Positions 46,166-55,079 of a stretch of DNA of 64,000 nt are shown here, one piece after another. The stretch is taken from the NCBI RefSeq assembly GCF_903994045.1, contig NZ_CAJEWD010000008.1, forward strand, positions 308,342 to 372,341, in the 5' to 3' direction. The notes under the pieces were generated by a model. It saw nothing but the letters and a program-made list of their open reading frames with translations, was not told the origin of the DNA and ran no database searches. The stretch's first letter is position 1. Each line of letters starts with the position of its first letter. Both the position numbers and the translations under genes were made by a program. This DNA is from Jeotgalicoccus meleagridis (GTDB taxonomy: Bacteria > Bacillota > Bacilli > Staphylococcales > Salinicoccaceae).

Positions 46166-46231
46166 TTTTTTGGTGGTGTCGATCCGGGAGTGGGAGTTTT
46201 ATTTTTTCTTAGAATTGTCTTGATCCATAAG

Positions 46232-46578
46232 CTATTCTTGTTTTAGAAGAAAATCACGCTCCTGTTTTAATAACTCATATTCCTGATTCTTTTCTTCCAG
46301 TTTTTGAAGCAATTTCTCTGTTGTTAACCCTTGATATAGCTTAGTCTTTTCCCTAGTCTTATAGCTCTGATGGTACTTATTTATTTTTTTACCCTTACGA
46401 TGTCCGGGTCTAGGCCCAGGTATTTAAAGCTATTTTTTGGACTGCATCCTCTTTGGATCAATTGATGATACTCTTCCTCAAATCGTTTACCGTAAATAAT
46501 TTTAGTAGATGTAACTTTTTCAACGTAATATGACTTCTGAAGCGCTTGTATTTCAATTGTACTGAATGTTTTTGTCAT
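46232..46578 (-). pseudogene. Frameshifted transposase OrfA-like (HTH) gene remnant
   Basis: Reading leftward from 46578 the frame gives MTKTFSTIEIQALQKSYYVEKVTS and stops after RVKK at 46381, inside a run of seven A. One base added there continues the protein as KINKYHQSYKTREKTKLYQGL and a coiled-coil like QKLEEKNQEYELLKQERDFL to a stop at 46232. Together this is about 115 residues: an N-terminal HTH-like part plus a coiled coil, the layout of IS3-type OrfA proteins. A programmed frameshift is possible but no OrfB follows, so it is probably a remnant. Confidence 0.45.
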
Positions 46579-46590
46579 AATTGCCTCCAT

Positions 46591-46738
46591 GTCTAGAATT
46601 TGCTTCGCTCTTTGTCTAGGTGTCCGAATCTTTGAAGGAAAAGTTCACCTGTGTCCTTAAGTAAAACGGATGGAGGACTGGATGTCCACTAATAATTATT
46701 GTAGGGTTGCTTGGTGTCCAGTTTATAATTGGTTAGGA
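46591..46738. other. Intergenic stretch with no recognised gene
   Basis: I see no gene here. The stretch runs from the OrfA-like remnant into the 41-bp repeat array and contains scattered GTGTCC and TGTCTAGG words that resemble parts of the repeat unit, perhaps worn copies. Confidence 0.4.
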
Positions 46739-46984
46739 GGACAATGAAGGATCCTCATTGTCCTGAAAGCACGTTACCTGGACTTCGTTCAACCCTCATT
46801 GTCCTGATAGCACGTTACCTGGACTTCGTTCAACGCTCATTGTCCTGATAACCGTTTACCTGGACTTCGTTCAACCCTCATTGTCCTGATAGCACGTTAC
46901 CTGGACTTCGTTCATCCCTCATTGTCCTGATAACCGTTTACCTAGACTTCGCTCAGCTCTCATTGTCCTGATAGATCATTTCCC
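46739..46984. repeat. 41-bp tandem repeats with CTCATTGTC core, array B
   Basis: Five contiguous 41-bp units begin at 46753, 46794, 46835, 46876 and 46917, and a partial sixth at 46958. Each opens with CTCATTGTCCTGA and contains ACCTGGACTTCGTTCA. Two alternating middle versions occur (TAGCACGTT and TAACCGTTT). A 25-bp palindrome GGACAATGA...TCATTGTCC (46739-46763) begins the array. Period and core equal those of array A at 30.5 kb. Confidence 0.9.
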
Positions 46985-47012
46985 TCTCACATTCACCTAA
47001 ACAACCCTACTT

Positions 47013-48005
47013 TTAATTGTTTAAATTTATTATATCCTTGTATCGTTTACTCGAAATATCAATAGCTGCCATTGCTTCATTAAAATCATGGTAGTTCAGC
47101 TTATAATAGGTACTTGGACCATTCTTCACTATCCTACAAAATTTACTCAAAACTCGCCAAATGGTCTTGCCGGAAACCTTTCCATCTACAAAATCGTACA
47201 ACTTAGACCGAGTCATTAAGTCATCGTAAAATAAATGTTGGTAATCACAAATTGCGCGTAGGACGTGGGTTTCGTTACTCTCTTTACAACCGCAGCTCAA
47301 ACAGACAAAGTGGAAGCGATCTTTTTGTAAGTGAAAGCTTCCGCACTGACCACAATAAACACCTTTTTTCACTCGATTAAAGTCTGCTTTTAAATTGAAA
47401 TAAGGATTGTCGACTTCGTGATTTTGTAAAATTTCTACAAGCTTCTCTGCCCTATCTCCACTAGAGGACACTGAATTTACTTGCCTAAAATATCGCTTCA
47501 AATTACCTCTTGCCACAATATTTTTCCATAACATATCGTTATCACTAGTCAGATAAAATTCATCATTCACGTAAATCAATTTACCCTCGACCAACAATCG
47601 GTTTTTATCAGGTTGAACTAGTCTTTTAATCTTTCCTGTTGCACGACCTAATTGATGTAGTGGGTCATCTGAAATTGTCTGATTACCTTTAAAAAGTTGA
47701 TCATTGACATATTTATAATCCCCGCTAAAATTTTTAATTTCATTTACTTTCAGCTCATAATCCGATATTAAAATGCTATCGAATTGAGTGACAGATTGCC
47801 CGACTTTTAAATAAAGATCGCGTAGGACCAACAAATTATTATGGCCACTTTCATCCAACAAATCATCATACAAACATTCTCCTTCATATCCTTTAACGAC
47901 AACTTCATACTGATATAGTTCGTCTTGACTTAAATGACTTCGCACCTTCAAAGCTTCATAATATAGTAATTCTCTCGATTTCTTTCTTGGATTGATAAAC
48001 ACCAT
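47013..48005 (-). CDS. NERD domain protein with C-terminal zinc ribbon
   Basis: A 330-residue protein. The N-terminal half is a NERD (nuclease-related) domain: YLKVGQSVTQFDSILISDYELKVNEIKNF shows the D...ExK pattern of PD-(D/E)xK folds. The C-terminal half has a CGQCGSFH...CLSCGC zinc ribbon. It may bind or cut nucleic acid; no experiment-based role can be given. The start at 48005 (MVFINPRKKS) has GGGCGGTG upstream, whereas the frame is open further 5' without a site. It stands alone beside the repeat array. Confidence 0.75.
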   Translation of the reverse strand: MVFINPRKKSRELLYYEALKVRSHLSQDELYQYEVVVKGYEGECLYDDLLDESGHNNLLVLRDLYLKVGQSVTQFDSILISDYELKVNEIKNFSGDYKYVNDQLFKGNQTISDDPLHQLGRATGKIKRLVQPDKNRLLVEGKLIYVNDEFYLTSDNDMLWKNIVARGNLKRYFRQVNSVSSSGDRAEKLVEILQNHEVDNPYFNLKADFNRVKKGVYCGQCGSFHLQKDRFHFVCLSCGCKESNETHVLRAICDYQHLFYDDLMTRSKLYDFVDGKVSGKTIWRVLSKFCRIVKNGPSTYYKLNYHDFNEAMAAIDISSKRYKDIINLNN

Positions 48006-48169
48006 ATCACCGCCCATAGTAACTTTACTATGAGAATAAATTTTCATAAAAAGACAAAAATTTAATAACTGCACAACATTTACTACATAAACAAAAAAGT
48101 TGTCCCAAAACTAAACACAAACACACAAATCCACGCACATTTTCACAAAATCTGCCTAAGAGACAAAAA

Positions 48170-48195
48170 AAGCACTAGACCAAAGTCTAGTGCTT
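48170..48195 (-). terminator. Terminator of the ureide operon
   Basis: AAGCACTAGAC pairs with GTCTAGTGCTT and is followed by seven T on the minus strand, 15 bp after the carbamate kinase stop. Confidence 0.85.
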
Positions 48196-48209
48196 ACATT
48201 ATAAAAAAA

Positions 48210-49145
48210 TTATAGAGTAATTCTTGTACCTGCTTTACCTTCTAAAGCTAAAACAGCTTCGTCAAGTGAGCAGATGATTGCTTCTTTACCAGTTTTAGCG
48301 AAAGCAATTGCTGCTTCGATTTTAGGAAGCATTGAACCAGCTGGGAATTGTCCTTCTTTAACATACTGTTCAGCTTCTTCAACTGAGATGCCTTCTAATT
48401 TCGCTTCGTTTTCTTTACCGAAGTTGATGTAGACGTTAGATACGTCAGTTAACATCATGAATACGTCAGCATCAGTTTGTTCTGATAGTTTAAGTCCTGA
48501 ACGGTCTTTGTCGATAACAGCTTCAACACCGTGGATTTGGTTATCTTCGTCACGGTAGATTGGAATACCGCCACCACCTGAAGATACTACGATAGAAGTT
48601 TCAATCAATGATTTAATTTCGTCAACACCGTGGATGACTTTTGGTTCTGGTGAAGGTACAACACGACGGAAACCGCGTCCAGCATCTTCTGCCATTTGGA
48701 ATCCTTTTTCTTCAGTTAAACGTTTCGCTTCTTCTTCAGAGAAGAAGACACCAACTGGTTTAGTTGGGTTGTCAAACGCTTCGTCATCTTTATCTACTTC
48801 AACCATAGTTAAAAGAGTGACAACGTTTGTTTTGTCTCCACCTTTAACTAGACGGTTTTTAAGTGCTGATTCCATCATATAACCAATCATACCTTGTGAT
48901 TCTGCGTTGTTAACGAAAATCGGCATAGCTGGAATATCTTCTTTAGCAGCTTCGTTTTGAGCGATAATGTTACCAACTTGTGGACCATTACCGTGTGTCA
49001 CAACAATTTTGTGACCTGCTTCTGAAATTTCAACCATACGATCTGCTGCGTTAACGACGTTTTGGTACTGGTTTTCGAATGTTGCTTCTTGTTTAGGTTG
49101 TAGAATTGCGTTTCCACCTAAAGCTAAAACTACTTTTTTACTCAT
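48210..49145 (-). CDS. arcC: Carbamate kinase
   Basis: A 311-residue amino acid kinase family enzyme. Motifs are ALGGNAILQP at the N-terminus, THGNGPQVGN, SSGGGGIPI and IDKDRSG. It turns carbamoyl phosphate plus ADP into ATP and carbamate. As the last gene of the ureide operon it fills the AllK role, collecting energy from the carbamoyl phosphate made by AllFGH. It could also serve arginine breakdown, but no arc genes are near. It follows allH with 4 bp between them. Confidence 0.95.
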   Translation of the reverse strand: MSKKVVLALGGNAILQPKQEATFENQYQNVVNAADRMVEISEAGHKIVVTHGNGPQVGNIIAQNEAAKEDIPAMPIFVNNAESQGMIGYMMESALKNRLVKGGDKTNVVTLLTMVEVDKDDEAFDNPTKPVGVFFSEEEAKRLTEEKGFQMAEDAGRGFRRVVPSPEPKVIHGVDEIKSLIETSIVVSSGGGGIPIYRDEDNQIHGVEAVIDKDRSGLKLSEQTDADVFMMLTDVSNVYINFGKENEAKLEGISVEEAEQYVKEGQFPAGSMLPKIEAAIAFAKTGKEAIICSLDEAVLALEGKAGTRITL

Positions 49146-49149
49146 AATT

Positions 49150-49914
49150 TCATCTCCAATTTAATGTCTGATAGATACCATAGAGCGTATCATGACCAGA
49201 GGACGAGCCTAAAGCCAATAATTCTTCTACAGCTTCTTTACTTACTTCTTTACCAAGATCGGTAATTTTCGAAGAAAATATACCGTTTAGTGCGAGTTTA
49301 ATAAAATTTTCGCTCACGATGGTTGTGACCGTTTCATTTAGATAGTTAGACAGGGTTTTCTTATGTTTTTCACTCACAAAAGGTGAGAGTGCATCAACAT
49401 ACAAAATACCTGTAATCATATCATCACCAGACGGCGTTAAACCAGATCCTCGCCCGACTAAATACTTAAGTGGGAAAGGTTTAGTTTCATCACTAAGCGA
49501 GTCTAATATTTCTCTCATTTTACGAGGATAAAAATCACTGTCTGTATATTTATCAAAGTCAAATTCATTGACCACAGCCGTCAAAGCATCAACAGGCTGC
49601 GGTTGAACTTTTTCATATTTTACAATGTCAGCTTGATTCAGCATGATCATAAAATCTTTATGATCGATTCCACGACGGTTATTTTTCACAGTATCACCGA
49701 CAGATAAATACTCCTTAGCATAGTGCATAGTGTTTTTATCGATAGTAATACCGAAAGGAAAATAGCCGTTCTTATTGGTGCCGACAAAGATCAAATCATT
49801 TGAATCATTGACGATATTAAAACCATTGTTGAAAATGCTATGCACACGCATGTGATTGTGCTTATTCAATAAGTCAAGTGCGATCGAACCGACCGCACTT
49901 GCCTGAAAGATCAT
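49150..49914 (-). CDS. allH: AllH-like oxamate carbamoyltransferase subunit (DUF2877)
   Basis: A 254-residue protein of the DUF2877 family (E. coli YlbF, renamed AllH). The conserved stretch is LVGRGSGLTPSGDDMITGIL. In E. coli AllF, AllG and AllH together transfer the carbamoyl group of oxalurate to phosphate, giving oxamate and carbamoyl phosphate. All three are present here in order. The start overlaps the stop of allG by one base. Confidence 0.88.
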   Translation of the reverse strand: MIFQASAVGSIALDLLNKHNHMRVHSIFNNGFNIVNDSNDLIFVGTNKNGYFPFGITIDKNTMHYAKEYLSVGDTVKNNRRGIDHKDFMIMLNQADIVKYEKVQPQPVDALTAVVNEFDFDKYTDSDFYPRKMREILDSLSDETKPFPLKYLVGRGSGLTPSGDDMITGILYVDALSPFVSEKHKKTLSNYLNETVTTIVSENFIKLALNGIFSSKITDLGKEVSKEAVEELLALGSSSGHDTLYGIYQTLNWR

Positions 49915-51179
49915 TAAGCTTCAAAACCTAATTTTTTAGCATAAGCTGTAATTGCTTTTTCGAAACATTCGATTGGAGGGTTTACTGTACCTGCACCGAT
50001 TTGTCCGAAACCAGCAACTTTGTGTGCAATACCTGTGTTGATAACAGGTAGAATTCCACTTTCAACAACTTTACGAGCATCGATTCCAGTTGGCGCACCT
50101 TTGAAGTCCCAAGTAGGAATGATGAAGTTAGGGTTTTCTTGTTGAGTGATTTCAGCCATATTGTTTGAAGTTTCAAGCGCATCGTTGAAGCCACCTGAAC
50201 CAACGAAACGAGTAACAGCTGGAGCAGCGATCATCGCCATACCACCAACACCGATTGTTTCAGTGATAGCAGAGTCACCAATGTCTGTGTTTGCATCTTC
50301 AGCAGAGTAACCTGTGAAGTATAGACCTTGTGGTGTATTTACTGGTGCTGTGAACCACTCGTCACCCATACCAGCGATACGGATACCGAAATTTTCACCG
50401 TTACGGCACATTGCAGTAACGATTGTCCCGTGTTCGATTGTACGTGCAGCATCGGCCATTGCTTTACCTGTTGCCATAGCAATGTTTAAGAAGAACTGGT
50501 CAGTGTCAGCTAAGAACTGCATAACAGCTTCTCTGTCTTCTAAAGAAACATCTTCTAAAGCTGTGATTGTTGGTGCAACTTCTTTAAGGAATGCTAATGA
50601 AGCAGCAATGTTTCTTTGGTGGAACTCGTCACCCATTGCAATTGCTTTAGCAACTAAAACGTTAACGTTAAGTCCTTCGTCCATAGTTTTAAGAGCTTTA
50701 GATAAAGTTGGTCCTAAAACATCTTTCATCCAGTGTAGACGGTTGATTACTTGCTCGTTGAACGCACCGAAACGTAGAACCGCACCGATACCTTCGTTCA
50801 TTGTACAATATGCTTCGTTACCATGTTCTTTGTTAACAACAACGACAACTGGCATGTTCATTGAAGTAATACCACCCATTGGTCCCACTGCATTTACGTG
50901 GTGACATGGAATGAAAGTAATTTTATCGTTTTCAAGTAATTCACGTGCGCCTTCTTCGTCTTTAGCCCATCCTTCAAAAAGGATAGCACCGACACATGAA
51001 CCTTGCATAGGATCTGTCATGTTTTCATATTTAATTGGAGGACCAGCGTGTAAAAGAACGTGTTCTTTTAGTTCTGGGATTACTGTATGTGCAGGCACAA
51101 CATCAGTTAAGAAAGGTGCTGCACCAATCATTTTTTGAACGACTGCTTTATTTGCTTCTTCAATATTTTGGTAAGCCAT
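49914..51179 (-). CDS. allG: AllG-like oxamate carbamoyltransferase subunit (DUF1116, YlbE)
   Basis: A 421-residue protein, the size of E. coli YlbE (AllG). Recognisable stretches are PHVNAVGPMGGITSMNMP-like text (CHHVNAVGPMGGITSM), RNGENFGIRIAGMG and IGVGGMAMIAAPAV. It is one of three subunits of the oxamate carbamoyltransferase complex. Coupled by one-base overlaps to both fdrA and allH. Codon use is strongly biased, as in well-expressed genes, and this operon as a whole shows that. Confidence 0.9.
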   Translation of the reverse strand: MAYQNIEEANKAVVQKMIGAAPFLTDVVPAHTVIPELKEHVLLHAGPPIKYENMTDPMQGSCVGAILFEGWAKDEEGARELLENDKITFIPCHHVNAVGPMGGITSMNMPVVVVVNKEHGNEAYCTMNEGIGAVLRFGAFNEQVINRLHWMKDVLGPTLSKALKTMDEGLNVNVLVAKAIAMGDEFHQRNIAASLAFLKEVAPTITALEDVSLEDREAVMQFLADTDQFFLNIAMATGKAMADAARTIEHGTIVTAMCRNGENFGIRIAGMGDEWFTAPVNTPQGLYFTGYSAEDANTDIGDSAITETIGVGGMAMIAAPAVTRFVGSGGFNDALETSNNMAEITQQENPNFIIPTWDFKGAPTGIDARKVVESGILPVINTGIAHKVAGFGQIGAGTVNPPIECFEKAITAYAKKLGFEA

Positions 51180-52933
51180 TATACATTCTCTCCTTCATAA
51201 TTGTTTAAGAATTGGAGTACTTTCATAAGCTTCTCATCTCCACCAGCAACTGGACGCCAGTTGAATTGAACCACTTCAGCTCCACTGTTTTCAACAGCTT
51301 CTGTAAAGCTTTTCAGACCGATGTTGATGACGCTTGGATTGTTTGAAATTAGGCTCATCATTTTACTGTCTACTGATAAGTCTTCTGAACCTTTGTCAAA
51401 GTTCTTAGTTTCAAGTACTGGTTGTTCAACTTTACCACCAACAAGTTCAATTGCAGTACGAACCATTTGGTCGTTAGTATCGCAAAGTACCGCTCCAGCT
51501 TCACTTAAGATTTCACGTTGTTTATCGTAACCTTGAGCATCTTTGTCAGTACCTACAACAGTTGCAAGAACAACTAATGAACGCTCTTCAGATTTCGCTT
51601 TATCAGTAATACGTTTAATAGTTGGTGCAAGTTCAGATGCCATATCAGCGTGTGAACCGTAACCAATTACGTTATCTAACATAATTACTGCAGTGTCTTC
51701 ACTGTCAGCAGAAGTTTCTAATTTTTCAATACGTTTTTCAGGGTCGATCATTGGGTGAGGTTTACCTTGAGTGTACATATCGTCACCTAGGTCAATAACC
51801 TCGTGTGAAGTAGATTTGTAAGTGAAACCTTCATCTTTAACTTCTTCTTCACCAAGTGAATGTCTGATCATCATTGCAGCTTCACTTGCTAGAGTACCAC
51901 CTGAGTAGTAAGCTTTAATACCTTTTTGGTTAGCTTCAAAGTTAGCTGTTAAACCTTCAATTGTAGATGGTTTGAAGTCTACAGTTTCACCATTTGAAAG
52001 TTGTACAGAAGCAACTGCAGCTTCTTCAAGTGTATATGCGTGATAAATAGCATCTTCTTGATATTCAGGTTTGTTACCTAAGAATAGTGCAACAACTGGT
52101 TTGTCGATTGAGCGTAGTACAGCTTCAACTTTTTCTTGTACTTCTTTAGCTGGTGGCTTAGAAATTACAGTGATGACTTTAACTTTAGGGTCTTGGTTAA
52201 GTGCTTTAATGCTATCAAGCATAGTGATCGCACCAACTTCAGTTGATAGGTCACGTCCACCAGTACCAATCGCGTTTGTTACACCTTTACCCATGCGGTC
52301 AATGATTGTAGTTACTTCTTGGATACCTGTACCAGATGCACCAACAACACCGATGTCACCTTCAGCAACTGTGTTAGTGAATGCTAATGGTACGCTGTGG
52401 ATAATACCAGTACCACAGTCAGGGCCCATAACTAAAAGACCTTTTTCGTGTGCTAATTCTTTTAGACGAACTTCGTCTTCTTTTGGTACGTTATCTGAGA
52501 ACATAAATACGTGTAAATCGTTACGTAGCGCGTTTTCAGCTTCCATAGCAGCATAAGTACCAGGAATTGAAATAAGTGCTAGGTTAGGATTGTTAGCAAG
52601 TTCTAAAGCACGTTTCCAGTTGTGAGCTTCTGAAGATTTTTGGCTATCGTCAGAACCGCCACCACCAGCAAGTTCTGTTTCAACTGCTTCTTCTACTTCT
52701 TCTACTTTAGACTCATCGTCAGTATCGATAACGATAACGATGTCGTTTGCACTTGCAGTTTCTAATTCAGGTGTGCCTAAACCAGAACCTTTAAAAATGT
52801 CTTTGTTAGCAGGTGTTCCCATCATTACTGATGCTTTGTTAACCCCATCCATTGCACTCAATTTTTGACTTAAAAGCATAAGTACGATGGAATCTTGATA
52901 AGTGTTGTCTTTAATAATTGTATATAACATCAT
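51179..52933 (-). CDS. allF: FdrA/AllF-like oxamate carbamoyltransferase subunit
   Basis: A 584-residue protein of the FdrA family, related to succinyl-CoA synthetase alpha subunits. The N-terminal CoA-binding-like part holds MGPDCGTGI and GVVGASGTGIQEVT, and the second ligase-like domain holds DNVIGYGSHADMA. An inserted acidic stretch with a Gly-rich loop (ELAGGGGSDD) lies near residue 93. It is the large subunit of the oxamate carbamoyltransferase. The ATG at 52930 is an equally good start. GGAGG precedes it, 16 bp after allD. Confidence 0.92.
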   Translation of the reverse strand: MMLYTIIKDNTYQDSIVLMLLSQKLSAMDGVNKASVMMGTPANKDIFKGSGLGTPELETASANDIVIVIDTDDESKVEEVEEAVETELAGGGGSDDSQKSSEAHNWKRALELANNPNLALISIPGTYAAMEAENALRNDLHVFMFSDNVPKEDEVRLKELAHEKGLLVMGPDCGTGIIHSVPLAFTNTVAEGDIGVVGASGTGIQEVTTIIDRMGKGVTNAIGTGGRDLSTEVGAITMLDSIKALNQDPKVKVITVISKPPAKEVQEKVEAVLRSIDKPVVALFLGNKPEYQEDAIYHAYTLEEAAVASVQLSNGETVDFKPSTIEGLTANFEANQKGIKAYYSGGTLASEAAMMIRHSLGEEEVKDEGFTYKSTSHEVIDLGDDMYTQGKPHPMIDPEKRIEKLETSADSEDTAVIMLDNVIGYGSHADMASELAPTIKRITDKAKSEERSLVVLATVVGTDKDAQGYDKQREILSEAGAVLCDTNDQMVRTAIELVGGKVEQPVLETKNFDKGSEDLSVDSKMMSLISNNPSVINIGLKSFTEAVENSGAEVVQFNWRPVAGGDEKLMKVLQFLNNYEGENV

Positions 52934-52949
52934 AAACCTCCATTAATAT

Positions 52950-53999
52950 TTATTCTGCAAATCTATTTTTACCGTGGTAACGATCGAAGTGAATATCATC
53001 ACTCACGAGATAATCATATATTTCATCAACGATTTCAATGCCATCTTCATCGTATTTAGCTGCACGTTGTTTACCGCGTTCACCTGGGAAGTTAACTTCA
53101 GTGAAGCCTGGTGCAGGTGTTTGTTCTTTCAATTCATCAAGCATTGTAGACAGTTGTTTTTTGAAAGCTGTCACATCTGTAAAGTAAGCAGGATTAATGA
53201 CCACATGTAGTTGACCAAGTTCACGGCCTTTAGTTAAGTCATTGTACATACTTGAAACATGCACACCATGTGGTAAACCAAGTAAAGAGCCTGATAAAAT
53301 ATCCACCATCATCATAAGGCCATAACCTTTTGGTCCGGCAACTGGCACGAGTGCATGAACATCACGTGAGTTTGTTGTCGGTTCACCTTTAGCATTAACA
53401 GCCCATGTGTCCGGGATATCATTACCTTTTGAACGTGCGTCTAGGACTTTACCCCAAGCTTGTACAGTTGTCGCCATATCAAAAGTAATGATGCGTTCAT
53501 CATTAGTTGGCGCTGCAAAAGCAATTGGGTTAGTACCAAAGTAAGGTTCAGTCCCACCGAATGGAACAACCATTGGATCTGATTGACACACCGATAAAGC
53601 AACCATGTCTTCTTCAGCTGCTTTTTCTACGAAATAACCCAGTGCGCCGGAGTGTGAAATGTTAGTCATTCCAACTACAGCAACACCGTTTTCTTTAGCC
53701 ATTTCTATCGCTTTATCCATGCCGAGTTTAGCAACTTGGTGGCCGACACCGTTGTCTCCGTCAAGGATGGCAGTAGATGGTCCAGTTTTTTCAAATCTAA
53801 ATTCAGGATTATTAGTAATGCCACCTTTAGCAATGCGCTCTGCGTAGTATTCTACACGGACCGCACCATGCGAGTGAATACCGCGGTGGTCAGCGAATGT
53901 AAGTACATCGCTGACATCCCCCGCTGCTTCCTCTGTAAGACCAGCCTTAGCTAATTTATCTTTCATTAATTTAAACAATTCATCTTTTGAAACACGCAT
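52950..53999 (-). CDS. allD: Ureidoglycolate dehydrogenase AllD, copy 1
   Basis: A 349-residue NAD-dependent dehydrogenase of the malate/L-lactate dehydrogenase (Ldh_2) family. It oxidises ureidoglycolate to oxalurate. It aligns along its length with E. coli AllD: DHRGIHSHGAVRVEYYAERI with the catalytic His, SHSGALGYFV, CQSDPMVVPFGG, ATTVQAWGKVLDARS and GPKGYGLMMMVD. The C-terminus (RYHGKNRFAE) also matches AllD, so this copy is the more likely orthologue. It follows a second copy by 17 bp. Confidence 0.93.
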   Translation of the reverse strand: MRVSKDELFKLMKDKLAKAGLTEEAAGDVSDVLTFADHRGIHSHGAVRVEYYAERIAKGGITNNPEFRFEKTGPSTAILDGDNGVGHQVAKLGMDKAIEMAKENGVAVVGMTNISHSGALGYFVEKAAEEDMVALSVCQSDPMVVPFGGTEPYFGTNPIAFAAPTNDERIITFDMATTVQAWGKVLDARSKGNDIPDTWAVNAKGEPTTNSRDVHALVPVAGPKGYGLMMMVDILSGSLLGLPHGVHVSSMYNDLTKGRELGQLHVVINPAYFTDVTAFKKQLSTMLDELKEQTPAPGFTEVNFPGERGKQRAAKYDEDGIEIVDEIYDYLVSDDIHFDRYHGKNRFAE

Positions 54000-54016
54000 T
54001 TCTTACATCCCACCTT

Positions 54017-55048
54017 TTAGTATGGTGTATCCGATTTTAAGTACTCCATGATATCTTCAGGGATCGGAATGCCAGATTTTTCGTATTCTGCTTTAGTAAC
54101 TTCCATGAGTTCACCTGGATAGTAAACTTGATCAAAACCTGTTGCTGGCTTATTAGCATGCAACTCTTCAATCATAGTTTCCATCTTCTCTTCTAACGCT
54201 TCTCTTGTTGAGAAGAAGTCAGGATTAATAACCAAGTGGAATTGACCGAGACGACGGTATTCACTTAGGTCCTTGTACATGCTTGAAACATGTTTACCAT
54301 GGTTAAGACCCATTAGACTACCTGATAAAATGTCGACCATCATCATGAGACCGTAACCTTTAGGACCCGCTACAGGTAAAAGAGCGTTTACTGCATATGG
54401 ATCCGTTGTTGGGTTACCGTCTTTATCGACTGCCCAAGTATCTGGAATATCTTTATTTTTACTTCTAGCATCGAGGATTTTACCCCAAGCTTGAACTGTA
54501 GTCGCCATGTCAAAGACGATTGGTGTTTGTCCATCTTTTCTCGGTGCACCAAAAGCAATTGGGTTAGTACCAAAGTACGGTTCTGAACCACCAAATGGCA
54601 CAACCATTGGGTCAGATTGACACATTGATAAAGCGACCATACCTTGTTCAGCTGCTTTTTGTACGAAGTAACCGATCGCACCTGAGTGAGACATTTGACT
54701 CACACCAACTGCACCAATACCAGATTCCTTAGCAAGTTTGATTGCTTCTTCCATTGCTTCATAAGCAACGTAATGACCTAGACCATTATCACCGTGATAA
54801 ACACCAGTTGATGGGCCAGTTTTTTCAAACTTAAGCTCTGGTTCTAGGTTAAAGCCACCTCTTGCACAGCGTTCTGAGTAGTACTGCATACGGACTGAAC
54901 CGTGTGAATGAATCCCACGTTCATCAGCCCATACTAGAACATCAGCTGCACGGTCTGCAAAAACTTCAGGCATACCGTTTAGCATTAATTTTTCTTTAAA
55001 TAATTCTCTAAGTTCAGCTGAATTTGATAATACAAGTTCTTCTGACAC
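54017..55048 (-). CDS. Ureidoglycolate dehydrogenase-like protein, copy 2
   Basis: A 343-residue paralogue of the next gene, same family and motifs (DERGIHSHGSVRMQYYSERC, SHSGAIGYFV, CQSDPMVVPFGG). The C-terminus is shorter and lacks the AllD-like tail. Copies in one operon suggest either dosage or a second 2-hydroxy acid substrate. The start is GTG at 55048, 8 bases after AGGAGG. The GTG three codons earlier overlaps that site and was rejected. It is 31 bp after allE. Confidence 0.88.
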   Translation of the reverse strand: MSEELVLSNSAELRELFKEKLMLNGMPEVFADRAADVLVWADERGIHSHGSVRMQYYSERCARGGFNLEPELKFEKTGPSTGVYHGDNGLGHYVAYEAMEEAIKLAKESGIGAVGVSQMSHSGAIGYFVQKAAEQGMVALSMCQSDPMVVPFGGSEPYFGTNPIAFGAPRKDGQTPIVFDMATTVQAWGKILDARSKNKDIPDTWAVDKDGNPTTDPYAVNALLPVAGPKGYGLMMMVDILSGSLMGLNHGKHVSSMYKDLSEYRRLGQFHLVINPDFFSTREALEEKMETMIEELHANKPATGFDQVYYPGELMEVTKAEYEKSGIPIPEDIMEYLKSDTPY

Positions 55049-55079
55049 GACTTTCACCTCCTGGAATTTCTCTTATAAC

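Noticed and set aside
46753-46984. Array B as a CRISPR
   Set aside because: The 41-bp units are contiguous with no spacers between them, the changes are point differences inside units, and no cas gene is near.
50314-50904. 196-codon open frame opposite allG
   Set aside because: Antisense shadow of a well-conserved gene with biased codons; no domain or start signal.
52071-52556. 161-codon open frame on the plus strand opposite allF
   Set aside because: It is antisense to a clear conserved gene, has no ribosome-binding site and a Ser/Thr/Ala composition typical of shadow frames in strongly biased genes.
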